Of a stretch of 28,150 nt of DNA, positions 6,943-15,203 are shown piece after piece. The DNA comes from Clostridium sp. 28_12 (lineage in GTDB: Bacteria > Bacillota > Clostridia > TANB77 > CAG-508), in NCBI GenBank assembly GCA_001916055.1, contig MNRR01000044.1, positions 1-28,150 on the forward strand, written 5' to 3'. Each line of letters begins with the position of its first letter. The stretch's first letter is position 1. The notes below the pieces were generated by a model. The model did no database searches. It saw nothing but the letters and a program-made list of their open reading frames with translations, and had not been told where the DNA came from. The position numbers and the translations under genes were made by a program.

Positions 6943-7758
6943 ATGGATATAAAAAGATTAACATCGGCATTATTGGGATTTCCATTAGTAGTATTAATAT
7001 TGACATTTGGAAATAAATATGTTGTAGATATTTTCCTAATGATAGTTGCAATGCTAGGAATGCAAGAATATTTTAATGCGGTTGCAAAAGAATCGAAACC
7101 TGTAAGATGGGTAGGATATTTATCATGTGTTGCAATAGCATTAGTACATATTTTGCCAGAAAATGTACCAGAACAAATAAACAAAATGATAGTATTAATA
7201 GCAATACCATTAATAAATTTAATATTATTTGCACATGTAATAATAACAAATATGAAAATAAACTTTAAAGATATAGCATATACACTTTTTGGAATAATAT
7301 ATGTAATAGGCAATATACTATTTATAGCATTATTAAGAGGAGCAGAACATGGAATAATACTTGTATGGTATGCGATAATTGCAGCCTGGGGAACAGATAT
7401 ATTTGCATATCTAATAGGAAAAAGATTTGGAAAACATAAATTTAGCAAAGTAAGTCCAAAGAAATCAATAGAAGGATGCATAGCAGGAATATTAGGAGCA
7501 GTTATAATTGCACTTATTTATACAGTTGCAATAAATTCAATTTTTGAAGTTCAATACTCATATGTATTTATAGGAATAATAACAGCAATATTAAGTATAG
7601 CAGGTCAGTTAGGAGACTTTGCAGCTTCTAGTATAAAAAGATATGTAGATATAAAAGATTATAGTAATTTAATACCAGGGCATGGTGGAATGCTAGATAG
7701 AATAGATAGTTTAATGTTTTTAGCACCATATGCTTATATATTATTAAGTTTAATTTAA
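6943..7758 (+). CDS. cdsA: Phosphatidate cytidylyltransferase (CDP-diglyceride synthase)
   Basis: Integral membrane enzyme making CDP-diacylglycerol from phosphatidate and CTP, the branch point of phospholipid synthesis. The 271-aa product has several hydrophobic segments from residue ~8 onward and the C-terminal signature SSIKRYVDIKDYSNLIPGHG followed by GMLDRIDS. GTDIFAYLIGKRFGKHK earlier is also typical. A GAGG SD precedes ATG 6943. In many Firmicutes dxr follows here and then rseP; here a zeta-toxin pair occupies that gap. Confidence 0.95.
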   Translation: MDIKRLTSALLGFPLVVLILTFGNKYVVDIFLMIVAMLGMQEYFNAVAKESKPVRWVGYLSCVAIALVHILPENVPEQINKMIVLIAIPLINLILFAHVIITNMKINFKDIAYTLFGIIYVIGNILFIALLRGAEHGIILVWYAIIAAWGTDIFAYLIGKRFGKHKFSKVSPKKSIEGCIAGILGAVIIALIYTVAINSIFEVQYSYVFIGIITAILSIAGQLGDFAASSIKRYVDIKDYSNLIPGHGGMLDRIDSLMFLAPYAYILLSLI

Positions 7759-7812
7759 AGGTTTATAGATATAACCAAAAATCTAAATATAGTAGATATA
7801 GGATTGATAAAA

Positions 7813-8004
7813 ATGAATGCAAATACAAAATTAGAAATCGCGGTAGAAATAATGGCCGCAAAAATTGCAAAAACTTCGAGAGAAGAACAATCAGAAGAAA
7901 AAATAGAAAAATTACTTAAAGAAAAAACAAAAATGTATCAAGGTGATAATGAAATAATAGAAAAAATAATAAATGTATATGGTAAAGAAGTAAAAGGTGA
8001 ATAG
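7813..8004 (+). CDS. Small protein upstream of zeta toxin, candidate antitoxin
   Basis: A 63-aa, highly charged, probably all-helical protein (NTKLEIAVEIMAAKIAKTSR at its start; EKIEKLLKEKTKMYQGD in the middle). It lies 3 bases before the zeta-type kinase, so the two must be co-translated. Known: zeta toxins are held inactive by a small helical partner encoded next to them. Inferred: this is that partner. It is not recognisably the classical epsilon sequence. ATG 7813 is preferred, with a weak AGG about 10 bases upstream; a TTG in the same frame lies at 7804. Base composition matches the neighbours, so there is no sign of recent arrival. Confidence 0.55.
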   Translation: MNANTKLEIAVEIMAAKIAKTSREEQSEEKIEKLLKEKTKMYQGDNEIIEKIINVYGKEVKGE

Positions 8005-8007
8005 AAG

Positions 8008-8955
8008 ATGAATAAAGAAGAAATATTGAAAAAATACAAATTAACAGATGAAGAACATGAACAATATTATCAAACAATAAAAAGAATATATACAGGAGGA
8101 AAAATACCTGTAAGCAATCCAATTGCAGTAATTATAGGAGGACAAACAGGTGCCGGAAAAAGTGGAATAATTGGATATTCAACAAAAATGTTTACTGACG
8201 AAAATGTAATAATAATCAATAGTGATGAAATAAAACCATTTCATCCACAAAGTGAAGAAATTGCAAAATTATATCCAGATATGTATACAATTATAACAGA
8301 CCAAGAAAGCAATACTTGGACTAGTCAGTTGTTTGAGGAACTACGTAGAGAAAAATATAATATTATATTTGAAGGTACAATGAAAAATAATAGAATTGCA
8401 GACGAGTCAATTACAGAATTAGAAAATCTTGGATATACAGTAGTAGTAAGAGGAATTGCAACATGTGATTTAGAAAGTAGAATGTCTATTTTAGAAAGAT
8501 ATGAAGGTCAAGTAAGTACTAAAGGATGGGGAAGATTAGTAACACCTGAGCATCACAATCAAACTTATATAGGAATGCCAAATACAATAGATTATATTGA
8601 AAATACAGGAAAATATGATGTGTTAGAAATATTTGCTAGAGGTGAAACTCCGGATCAGCCTATAAATGTATATTCTGCACACAATGATGAAAGAAAAGAA
8701 AAGATAAAATTGGCATTAGAAGGCAAGAAATATATATCAAAATATGCTAGAAAATTTGGATATTCAGGAGCAAAAGATGCAGTTCTAGGAGCAAGAGAAG
8801 AAGAATATGATAGAGTAATTGGAACTTTACAACCAAGAATAAAAGAAGTACTAGACTCTATGAATAAAAGAAATGCAAGTAAAGAAGAAAAAGAGATGGT
8901 ATTAAATTTAATGAACGAATACCAAAGCAAAATTCTAAAAAAAAATCTAAGTTAG
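8008..8955 (+). CDS. Zeta-toxin-family P-loop kinase
   Basis: The 315-aa protein has Walker A GGQTGAGKS (residues 44-52), then VIIINSDEIKPFHP (about 67-80, the substrate-positioning acidic region of zeta toxins) and YNIIFEGTMKNNR (about 110-125). Known: zeta/PezT toxins phosphorylate UDP-N-acetylglucosamine and poison peptidoglycan synthesis; some family members act on other small molecules. The reading frame is complete and key residues are present, so it is not obviously decayed. It is coupled to the small upstream gene (3-base gap) and lies between cdsA and rseP. The C-terminal ~100 residues are charged and helical, with no recognised domain. A housekeeping kinase of the same fold is possible, but the small partner favours a toxin-antitoxin pair. 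Confidence 0.8.
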   Translation: MNKEEILKKYKLTDEEHEQYYQTIKRIYTGGKIPVSNPIAVIIGGQTGAGKSGIIGYSTKMFTDENVIIINSDEIKPFHPQSEEIAKLYPDMYTIITDQESNTWTSQLFEELRREKYNIIFEGTMKNNRIADESITELENLGYTVVVRGIATCDLESRMSILERYEGQVSTKGWGRLVTPEHHNQTYIGMPNTIDYIENTGKYDVLEIFARGETPDQPINVYSAHNDERKEKIKLALEGKKYISKYARKFGYSGAKDAVLGAREEEYDRVIGTLQPRIKEVLDSMNKRNASKEEKEMVLNLMNEYQSKILKKNLS

Positions 8956-9023
8956 GACAAATGCCAAATAATGGTGAATATAGATAGAATATAGGAATAC
9001 CAATTGGGAGGAAATAAAATTTG

Positions 9024-9800
9024 ATGGTTCTTTTTATTAATACAATAAAAATAATATTTTTATTAGGATTTCTAGTGTTTATACACGAAGGAGGACATTT
9101 TCTTGTTGCAAAACTATGTAAAGTAAAAGTAAATGAATTTGCAATAGGATTTGGAAAAATATTATGGCAAAAACAAGGAAAAGAAACAAAATATTCATTA
9201 AGAATGATACCACTTGGAGGTTTTTGCAATATGGAAGGAGAAGAAGAAGAATCAGATGCACCAGGTTCTTTTTCAAAAGCAAGCGTATGGAAAAGAATTG
9301 CAATAGTACTTGCAGGTGCAACTGTGAATATTGTGTTTGGAATATTAGTATATTTTATATTAGTTTCAACAGTTGGAATTCAATTTGTAGATCCAACAAG
9401 AGATACTATAGCAAATAGAATATATTATGGTGCTCAAAATACTGGAAAATTTATAACTTCGATATTTGATAGCATAAAAATGTTATTTACAGGAGGTCTA
9501 CAAACAGACCAAATGGTAGGAATTGTTGGTATTTCGGAAGTAGTAGTAAAAACTAACGGAATAATTAACTATCTTAACTTATTAGCTGTAATATCAGTAT
9601 CACTTGGAGTAACAAATTTACTTCCAATTCCAGCATTAGATGGTGGAAAAATTTTAATATTAATTATAGAGATAATAAGAAGAAAACCAATGAAAATGGA
9701 AACAGAGGCTAAAATACAAATGTTAGGCTTTTCAATTTTAATTGCATTATCTTTATTTGTAACATACAATGATATATTAAGAATAGGTGCAGGTTCTTAA
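9024..9800 (+). CDS. rseP: Site-2-type zinc metalloprotease (RseP/M50), without a PDZ domain
   Basis: Intramembrane protease that cuts membrane-bound anti-sigma factors or signal-peptide remnants. The catalytic HEGGH (about residues 21-25) sits in the first membrane helix and NLLPIPALDGGK (about 198-209) gives the third zinc ligand, so the active site is complete. The protein is only ~258 aa; family members with a PDZ domain are ~340-420 aa. The segment after VGIQFVDP runs straight to the region before the second active-site helix, with no recognisable PDZ sequence. GGGAGG (9006-9011) lies 9 bases before TTG 9021 and 12 before ATG 9024, so either may be the start. It closes the pyrH cluster. 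Confidence 0.9.
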   Translation: MVLFINTIKIIFLLGFLVFIHEGGHFLVAKLCKVKVNEFAIGFGKILWQKQGKETKYSLRMIPLGGFCNMEGEEEESDAPGSFSKASVWKRIAIVLAGATVNIVFGILVYFILVSTVGIQFVDPTRDTIANRIYYGAQNTGKFITSIFDSIKMLFTGGLQTDQMVGIVGISEVVVKTNGIINYLNLLAVISVSLGVTNLLPIPALDGGKILILIIEIIRRKPMKMETEAKIQMLGFSILIALSLFVTYNDILRIGAGS

Positions 9801-9834
9801 TATATTTTTTTTGCTAAAATAAATTGAACAACTA

Positions 9835-9863
9835 TTGCAAAATAGAATAGAAAAGTGTATGAT
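9835..9863 (+). promoter_or_regulatory. Sigma-A promoter of the Sel1-repeat gene
   Basis: TTGCAA (9835-9840), 17 bases, TATGAT (9858-9863), ~30 bases before the ATG at 9895. This separates the Sel1 gene from the rseP operon. Confidence 0.65.
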
Positions 9864-9894
9864 AAAATTGTAATATAAAATTTAAGGAGTTAAT

Positions 9895-10998
9895 ATGAAA
9901 AATAAGAGCATTGAGGAATTAGAAGTTCTTGTAGAACAAAAAAATACAGAAGCAATGAACGAATTAGCACACAGATATGCAATAGGAAATGGAGTGCAAA
10001 AAAATGATGAAAAAACAGCAGAGTTATTAAAAGATGCGGTTAAACTTGGATCTGAAAAGGCTAAATATAGTTTGGCAGTAAGTTATTATTATGGATTAGG
10101 AGTTAATAAAGATAAAAAAATTGCATTTGATATGTTTAAAGAGTTGGCAGAAAAAAATGAGAATATGAAAGTGAATTATTATTTAGGGGAAATATATTAT
10201 CTTGGTAATATTGTAGAAACAGATTATACAAAAGCATTCAAATATATAACAAAAGCATTAGAATATAACAGAAATGACAAAGATGCTAAATACTATTTTG
10301 CAATGATGCTGTATTATGGAGATGGTACAGAAAAAAATACAGGAAGGGCTATTGAAATATTTGAAGAATTATATGATAAATTTGAGGACAGATTATCTTT
10401 ATTGATGCTAGTAGAGGCGTATTATAATATAATAAAAAACTATAAAAAAACATATGAATATTGTAACAAAATATTAGAAAATAGTGAAAAATATATTAAA
10501 ACCCAAAATGAGGAAGAACGAATTAAACTAATTTTAGGAAATTTATATTATTTTGGACAATATGTAGAACAAGACTATAAGAAAGCTTTGAGTTTTTATC
10601 AAGACATAAGTGACAATAAAGGAGTTATATCCTATCGTATAGGATGGATTAATTATGCTGGACAAATTGGAAAGAAAAATGTAGAAGAGTCATTTAAGTA
10701 TTTTAAAAAATCAGCAGAAAAAGGATATGCAGTAGGACAACTTATGTTAGGTCAAGCGTATTTATGTGGTGAAGGAACAGAAATAGATGAAGAAAAAGCA
10801 ATATATTGGTATGAAAAGGCTTCGGAAAATGGTTTTTCATTAGCTCAGTATAAATTGGGACTAATTTACTATTACGGAGAAGAGAATGGAATAAATATAA
10901 AAAAGAATTCTGAATACGCAATACGTTTATTAAAAAAAGCGGCTGACAGTGGAGTGGAAGATGCCAAAAAAGAATTGCAGAAATTGCAAATAAAATAG
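9895..10998 (+). CDS. Sel1-like tetratricopeptide-type repeat protein
   Basis: The 367-aa cytoplasmic protein is built of ~36-residue helical repeats with the Sel1 pattern, e.g. ELAHRYAIGNGVQKNDEKTA, SLAVSYYYGLGVNKDKKIAF, YLGEIYYLGNIVETDYTKAF, MLGQAYLCGEGTEIDEEKAI and LGLIYYYGEENG. There is no signal peptide, so it is probably a cytoplasmic scaffold rather than one of the secreted Sel1 proteins. The SD sequence AAGGAG precedes ATG 9895. Its own promoter lies upstream, and a coiled-coil gene follows after 21 bases, likely in the same transcript. Sel1 proteins mediate protein-protein contacts; the partner is unknown, and the downstream gene product is the obvious candidate. Confidence 0.85.
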   Translation: MKNKSIEELEVLVEQKNTEAMNELAHRYAIGNGVQKNDEKTAELLKDAVKLGSEKAKYSLAVSYYYGLGVNKDKKIAFDMFKELAEKNENMKVNYYLGEIYYLGNIVETDYTKAFKYITKALEYNRNDKDAKYYFAMMLYYGDGTEKNTGRAIEIFEELYDKFEDRLSLLMLVEAYYNIIKNYKKTYEYCNKILENSEKYIKTQNEEERIKLILGNLYYFGQYVEQDYKKALSFYQDISDNKGVISYRIGWINYAGQIGKKNVEESFKYFKKSAEKGYAVGQLMLGQAYLCGEGTEIDEEKAIYWYEKASENGFSLAQYKLGLIYYYGEENGINIKKNSEYAIRLLKKAADSGVEDAKKELQKLQIK

Positions 10999-11019
10999 TA
11001 TAATAGAGGAGAATTTGAT

Positions 11020-11664
11020 ATGAATGAAAATGAAACACAAGGTTCCAAAACATTAAATGAACAATTGGAATTATTGAAACAAGAACAAGTGGAGGCAGAA
11101 AGAATATACCATGAAAGAATGCAAATGGGAACACTAGCTCATAATCCTAGTGCTGTTCAAGAACTAGCAGAAACAATTTTAGAGAGAAAGATGCAAATAG
11201 ATGAGTTAGAAGCTAAAATAGAAAGGGAACCAAAGGATTTTATTGAAGATAAAGAAAAACAAAATTCAAAGGCTTTAACTGTGTATAATGGAAAAAATCC
11301 AGTATTAAAATGGTTACAAAAAATGATGAATAAGTTAGAAGAAAAGTTACAAAACATGGAGAAAATAAGTAAAATGAGTCCTCTAGATAAAAATAGAGCT
11401 ATGTTCGAAAAGGAAATGGAAAATGTAAAAGGAATGAAAGATGATGAGTATAATATTGTAGCTAATATGAAATCATCTAAAATACAAGAATCAAAAACTA
11501 AGAGTGCTCATCAACAGTTTGTTGATCAACTTTCAGGAAATGGGCTTTATCATACATTTGGAACTAATGCTAAGAATATGGAAGGAGCTAAGAATATTGC
11601 TGAACAGGAAAAAATGCAAAATAATGAAATACAAGAAAACAATAAAAATGCATTAGGAAGATAA
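11020..11664 (+). CDS. Hypothetical coiled-coil protein
   Basis: Not recognised. The 214-aa soluble, very hydrophilic protein is rich in Glu, Lys, Gln, Asn and Met. Long helical stretches with heptad-like spacing run over about residues 10-75 and 90-140, and the tail is low-complexity and Asn/Gln-rich. There is no signal peptide, membrane segment or cysteine-based motif. AGAGGAG upstream of ATG 11020 is a good SD. It follows the Sel1-repeat gene by 21 bases, and the two are probably co-transcribed. The next gene, aspS, has a separate promoter. It may be a partner of the Sel1 protein. Confidence 0.75.
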   Translation: MNENETQGSKTLNEQLELLKQEQVEAERIYHERMQMGTLAHNPSAVQELAETILERKMQIDELEAKIEREPKDFIEDKEKQNSKALTVYNGKNPVLKWLQKMMNKLEEKLQNMEKISKMSPLDKNRAMFEKEMENVKGMKDDEYNIVANMKSSKIQESKTKSAHQQFVDQLSGNGLYHTFGTNAKNMEGAKNIAEQEKMQNNEIQENNKNALGR

Positions 11665-11717
11665 AAAAAGTAGTAACGTATTTGGGTATTTGTAAAAGCA
11701 AAAAATATTATGAAACC

Positions 11718-11746
11718 TTGATATTTTCAACAATATGTAGTAAAAT
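11718..11746 (+). promoter_or_regulatory. Sigma-A promoter of aspS
   Basis: TTGATA (11718-11723), 17 bases, TAAAAT (11741-11746), ~45 bases before the aspS ATG. No T-box is visible in this short leader. Confidence 0.65.
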
Positions 11747-11790
11747 AGGAAAGTATAAAATAAAAATCAGCACATATAGGGGGAGTGCAT

Positions 11791-13533
11791 ATGTATAGAA
11801 CACATAATTTAGGAGAATTAAATATCAAAAACGTAGGGGAAGAAGTTGAACTATCAGGATGGATACAAAAAATTCGTAACTTAGGTGGAATGATATTTAT
11901 AGACTTAAGAGATCAATTTGGAATTACACAAATAGTAATAAATGATGAGCAATTGCAAGAACAAGCAAAAGAATTAACAACAGAAAGTTGTATACACATT
12001 TGTGGTAAAGTTGTGGAAAGAAGTAATAAAAATCCTAAAATGGCAACAGGAGAAATAGAAGTTGTTACTGGAAAAATAGAAGTACTTGGAAAATGTAAAA
12101 ATATATTACCATTTGAAGTAAATACAGACCAAGAAGTAAGAGAAGATTTAAGATTAGAATATAGATTTTTAGACTTAAGAAATAAAAAATTACATGATTC
12201 AATATTATTACGTTCAAAAATATTGAAAACATTAAGAGATAAAATGGACGAACTTGGATTTGCAGAAATACAAACACCAATATTGGCAAATTCTTCACCA
12301 GAAGGAGCAAGAGACTACTTAGTACCAAGTAGACTTAATCCAGGAGAATTTTATGCATTACCACAAGCACCACAACAATTCAAACAATTATTAATGGTAA
12401 GCGGATTTGATAAATATTTTCAAATTGCACCATGCTTTAGAGATGAAGACCCACGTGCAGATAGAGCACCAGGAGAATTTTATCAATTAGACTTTGAAAT
12501 GAGTTTTGCAACACAAGAAGATGTGTTTAAAGTAATAGAAGAAGTAGTACCATATACATTTAAGAAATTTACAGATTGGAAAGTTGATGAAGGACCATTT
12601 GTAAGAATTCCATATTTAGAAGCAATGGAAAAATACGGTATTGATAAACCAGACTTAAGAAATCCATTAATAATACAAGATGTAACAAAAGTATTTGAAA
12701 ATATAGAATTTAATGCATTTAAAGACAAAACAGTAAAAGCAATAGTTGTGCCAAATGGAGCAGAACAAGGAAGAAAATTCTTTGATAAAATGACAGAATT
12801 TGCAACAACAGATGAAGTTGGGGCAAAAGGTCTAGCATGGACAAAATTCGAAAAGGATGGAACAGTACAAGGAGGAATTGCTAAATTTATAACAGAAGAG
12901 GCAAAAGCAAAATTAGAAAATGAATTTGGAGTAAAAGCAGGAGACAGTATATTCTTTGTTGCAGATGAATTCTATAAAGCTCAAAAAATTGCAGGATTAG
13001 TTAGAATAGAATTAGGAAAGCGTTTAGATTTAATAGAAAAAAATGTATACAAATTCTGTTTCATTGTAGATTTTCCAATGTACGAATTATCAGATGAAGG
13101 AACAATAGACTTCTGCCATAACCCATTCTCAATGCCACAAGGCGGACTAGATGCATTAGAAAATAAAGACCCATTAGAAATACTTGCATATCAATATGAT
13201 TTAGTATGTAATGGATATGAGATGGCCTCAGGAGCAGTAAGAAACCATGATCCAGAAATAATGGTAAAAGCATTTGAAATAGCAGGTTATACAGAAGAAG
13301 ATGTAAAAAATAGATTTGGAGCATTATATAATGCATTCCAATATGGAACACCACCACATGCAGGAGCTGCACCAGGGGTAGATAGAATGGTAATGTTAAT
13401 TGCGGATTCTACTAACATTAGAGAAGTAATAGCATTCCCTAAGAATAAAAGAGCAAGAGATTTGTTAATGAGAGCACCATCAGTTGTAAGCAAACAACAA
13501 TTAGATGATGTACACATTCAATTAAAAAAGTAA
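11791..13533 (+). CDS. aspS: Aspartate--tRNA ligase
   Basis: Class II synthetase charging tRNA-Asp (or tRNA-Asp/Asn if non-discriminating). The 580-aa protein has an N-terminal OB-fold anticodon-binding domain (VELSGWIQKIRNLGGMIFID), the catalytic core with SPEGARDYLVPSR, motif 2 (CFRDEDPRADRAPGEFYQLD), a bacterial GAD insertion in the middle, and motif 3 (GAAPGVDRMVMLIAD), ending in IREVIAFPKN. Length matches bacterial AspRS. ATG 11791 is chosen with GGGGGAG (11779-11785) as SD; a GTG at 11785 overlaps it. It is monocistronic: its own promoter upstream and terminator downstream. Confidence 0.97.
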   Translation: MYRTHNLGELNIKNVGEEVELSGWIQKIRNLGGMIFIDLRDQFGITQIVINDEQLQEQAKELTTESCIHICGKVVERSNKNPKMATGEIEVVTGKIEVLGKCKNILPFEVNTDQEVREDLRLEYRFLDLRNKKLHDSILLRSKILKTLRDKMDELGFAEIQTPILANSSPEGARDYLVPSRLNPGEFYALPQAPQQFKQLLMVSGFDKYFQIAPCFRDEDPRADRAPGEFYQLDFEMSFATQEDVFKVIEEVVPYTFKKFTDWKVDEGPFVRIPYLEAMEKYGIDKPDLRNPLIIQDVTKVFENIEFNAFKDKTVKAIVVPNGAEQGRKFFDKMTEFATTDEVGAKGLAWTKFEKDGTVQGGIAKFITEEAKAKLENEFGVKAGDSIFFVADEFYKAQKIAGLVRIELGKRLDLIEKNVYKFCFIVDFPMYELSDEGTIDFCHNPFSMPQGGLDALENKDPLEILAYQYDLVCNGYEMASGAVRNHDPEIMVKAFEIAGYTEEDVKNRFGALYNAFQYGTPPHAGAAPGVDRMVMLIADSTNIREVIAFPKNKRARDLLMRAPSVVSKQQLDDVHIQLKK

Positions 13534-13545
13534 AAAGATAAAATG

Positions 13546-13574
13546 AAAGTTGGTTTTTAATTGCCAACTTTTAT
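13546..13574 (+). terminator. Intrinsic terminator after aspS
   Basis: AAAGTTGG (13546-13553) pairs with CCAACTTT (13564-13571), followed by a T-rich tail. Confidence 0.7.
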
Positions 13575-13613
13575 TGATTCTAGAATTTAATATATAATTA
13601 GTATATAAAAAAT

Positions 13614-13642
13614 ATGCAAAAACAGAAGAGAAGTGTTATAAT
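13614..13642 (+). promoter_or_regulatory. Probable promoter of the aminopropyltransferase-like gene
   Basis: ATGCAA (13614-13619), 17 bases, consensus TATAAT (13637-13642), 24 bases before the ATG at 13666. The -35 is weak. Confidence 0.5.
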
Positions 13643-13665
13643 GTAAAAAATGAAAAGGAGAAGGT

Positions 13666-15123
13666 ATGAAAAAATATAAATTAGAAACAATAGTATTTTT
13701 AGGCGGAGCAATAGGAATGGGATTGGAACTGATAGCAGCAAGAGTATTATCGCCATATGTAGGAAGCTCAAATGTAGTATGGACAAGTATTATAGGAATA
13801 ATTTTAGTAAGTATGAGCTTTGGATATTGGATAGGAGGAAAAAAAGCAGATAAAGATGCTAATATAAATAAGTTAGCTAATATTTTGTTATATGCCGCAT
13901 TAGCTACAAGTACAATTCCATTATTGGAAATTTGTGTTGTAAAAATATTAGCAGGTATAATACCAAATTTAATAATAGCAGCAATAATATGTGCAATAAT
14001 AGTATTTTCAATTCCAAGTTTTATATTAGCAATGATTTCGCCGTATGCAGTAAAAATAAAAAGTATGGAAGAGCAAGAAATAGGTTCATTATCAGGAAGA
14101 ATATCATCATTATCAACTATTGGAAGTATAGTGGGAACATTCTTAATGGGATTTGTACTAATTCCTAATATAGGAGTTAGCAATATAAATATTGGTGTAA
14201 CAATAATACTATTTATAATGTCATTAATTGCAAGAGAAAAAATAGATAAGAAGGTTATAGTTAAAAGTATTTTCTTTGTATTTATAATGACAATGCTAAT
14301 TGCTTTAGGGAAAATAACATTTAAACTTGTTAACACAGATATAGTATTAGACACAGATTCGCAATATAGTAGAATTTGGGTAAAGAGAATACAAACAGAA
14401 AAAACAACCTATAAAACATTACAAGTAGATACAGGACTAGAATCATATGTAGATACAGAAACTGGTAAAATGGGAGCAAAATATTTAGAATATTATGATT
14501 TATTTGAATATCTTAATAAAGATGCTAAATCAACTCTTTTAATAGGGGGAGCAGCATATACATATCCAATTCACTATTTACAAAAATACAAAGATAAAAC
14601 AATAGATGTAGTAGAAATAGATGATAAAATGACCCAAATTGCGAAAGAACAATTTGGGTTAAATGTTAATGATGAGAGATTGAAAACATATAGCCAAGAT
14701 GGTAGAAGCTTCTTGAATTACAGCCAAAACAAATATGATACAATTTTAATTGATGCGTTTAAAGGAGTAAATGCACCATTTGAATTAACAACATATGAAG
14801 CATTGACAAATGCAAAAAATATGTTAAATGAAAAGGGGGTTGTGATTACAAATATAATTTCTTCATTAGAAGGTCAAGATTCAAAATTTATAAAATATGA
14901 ATATACAACTTATAAAGCTATATTTGATGATGTAAAAATATATAGAGTGGCAGATTTGGAAAATTCAAGAAAACAAAATTTAATTCTAGTTGGAATCAAG
15001 GGAGAAACAGAAGTAGATAACTCAAAGAAAGATGAATACTCTGGATACTTAAATAATCAGATAAGTGATCTAGAAATAACTGGAAAAATTGTAACAGATG
15101 ATTTTGCACCAATAGGAAATTAA
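13666..15123 (+). CDS. Membrane-anchored spermidine-synthase-like protein
   Basis: The 485-aa protein has two parts. Residues ~1-220 hold about six or seven hydrophobic helices, beginning ETIVFLGGAIGMGLELIAAR, as in fused transporter-like/aminopropyltransferase proteins. Residues ~240-485 form a Rossmann methyltransferase-like domain with STLLIGGAAYTYP (nucleotide loop), IDVVEIDDKM (acidic ligand), DERLKTYSQDGRSFL and YDTILIDAFKG (the catalytic-Asp region of spermidine synthases). The glycine loop reads GGAAYTY instead of the classical GGGDG, so substrate binding may differ from true SpeE. The product is probably cytoplasm-facing at the membrane. AAGGAGAAGG is the SD. No speA, speD or other polyamine gene is adjacent, so the true substrate is unknown. 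Confidence 0.8.
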   Translation: MKKYKLETIVFLGGAIGMGLELIAARVLSPYVGSSNVVWTSIIGIILVSMSFGYWIGGKKADKDANINKLANILLYAALATSTIPLLEICVVKILAGIIPNLIIAAIICAIIVFSIPSFILAMISPYAVKIKSMEEQEIGSLSGRISSLSTIGSIVGTFLMGFVLIPNIGVSNINIGVTIILFIMSLIAREKIDKKVIVKSIFFVFIMTMLIALGKITFKLVNTDIVLDTDSQYSRIWVKRIQTEKTTYKTLQVDTGLESYVDTETGKMGAKYLEYYDLFEYLNKDAKSTLLIGGAAYTYPIHYLQKYKDKTIDVVEIDDKMTQIAKEQFGLNVNDERLKTYSQDGRSFLNYSQNKYDTILIDAFKGVNAPFELTTYEALTNAKNMLNEKGVVITNIISSLEGQDSKFIKYEYTTYKAIFDDVKIYRVADLENSRKQNLILVGIKGETEVDNSKKDEYSGYLNNQISDLEITGKIVTDDFAPIGN

Positions 15124-15141
15124 AAAAAGGTTAACATAGTA

Positions 15142-15170
15142 TTGAAAAATATATAAATATATGATAAAAT
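15142..15170 (+). promoter_or_regulatory. Sigma-A promoter of the HTH/coiled-coil gene
   Basis: TTGAAA (15142-15147), 17 bases, TAAAAT (15165-15170), 33 bases before ATG 15204. Confidence 0.65.
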
Positions 15171-15203
15171 AGTTATGCAAAATGCCTAAAGGAGGAATAT
15201 AAA

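Noticed and set aside
9164..9418. 84-aa Lys/Arg/Asn-rich ORF inside rseP
   Set aside because: Out-of-frame reading of the protease gene, without a ribosome site; composition typical of a +1 shadow frame.
9801..9834. Terminator after rseP
   Set aside because: The T-rich run lacks a preceding stem; no convincing hairpin.
13587..14354. 255-aa minus-strand ORF opposite the aminopropyltransferase-like gene
   Set aside because: It is the complement of a real + strand gene, is rich in Ile/Leu/Phe as expected of an AT-rich antisense frame, has no SD and matches no family. The same holds for the other long minus-strand frames opposite pflB, pyrH, cdsA, aspS and pheT.
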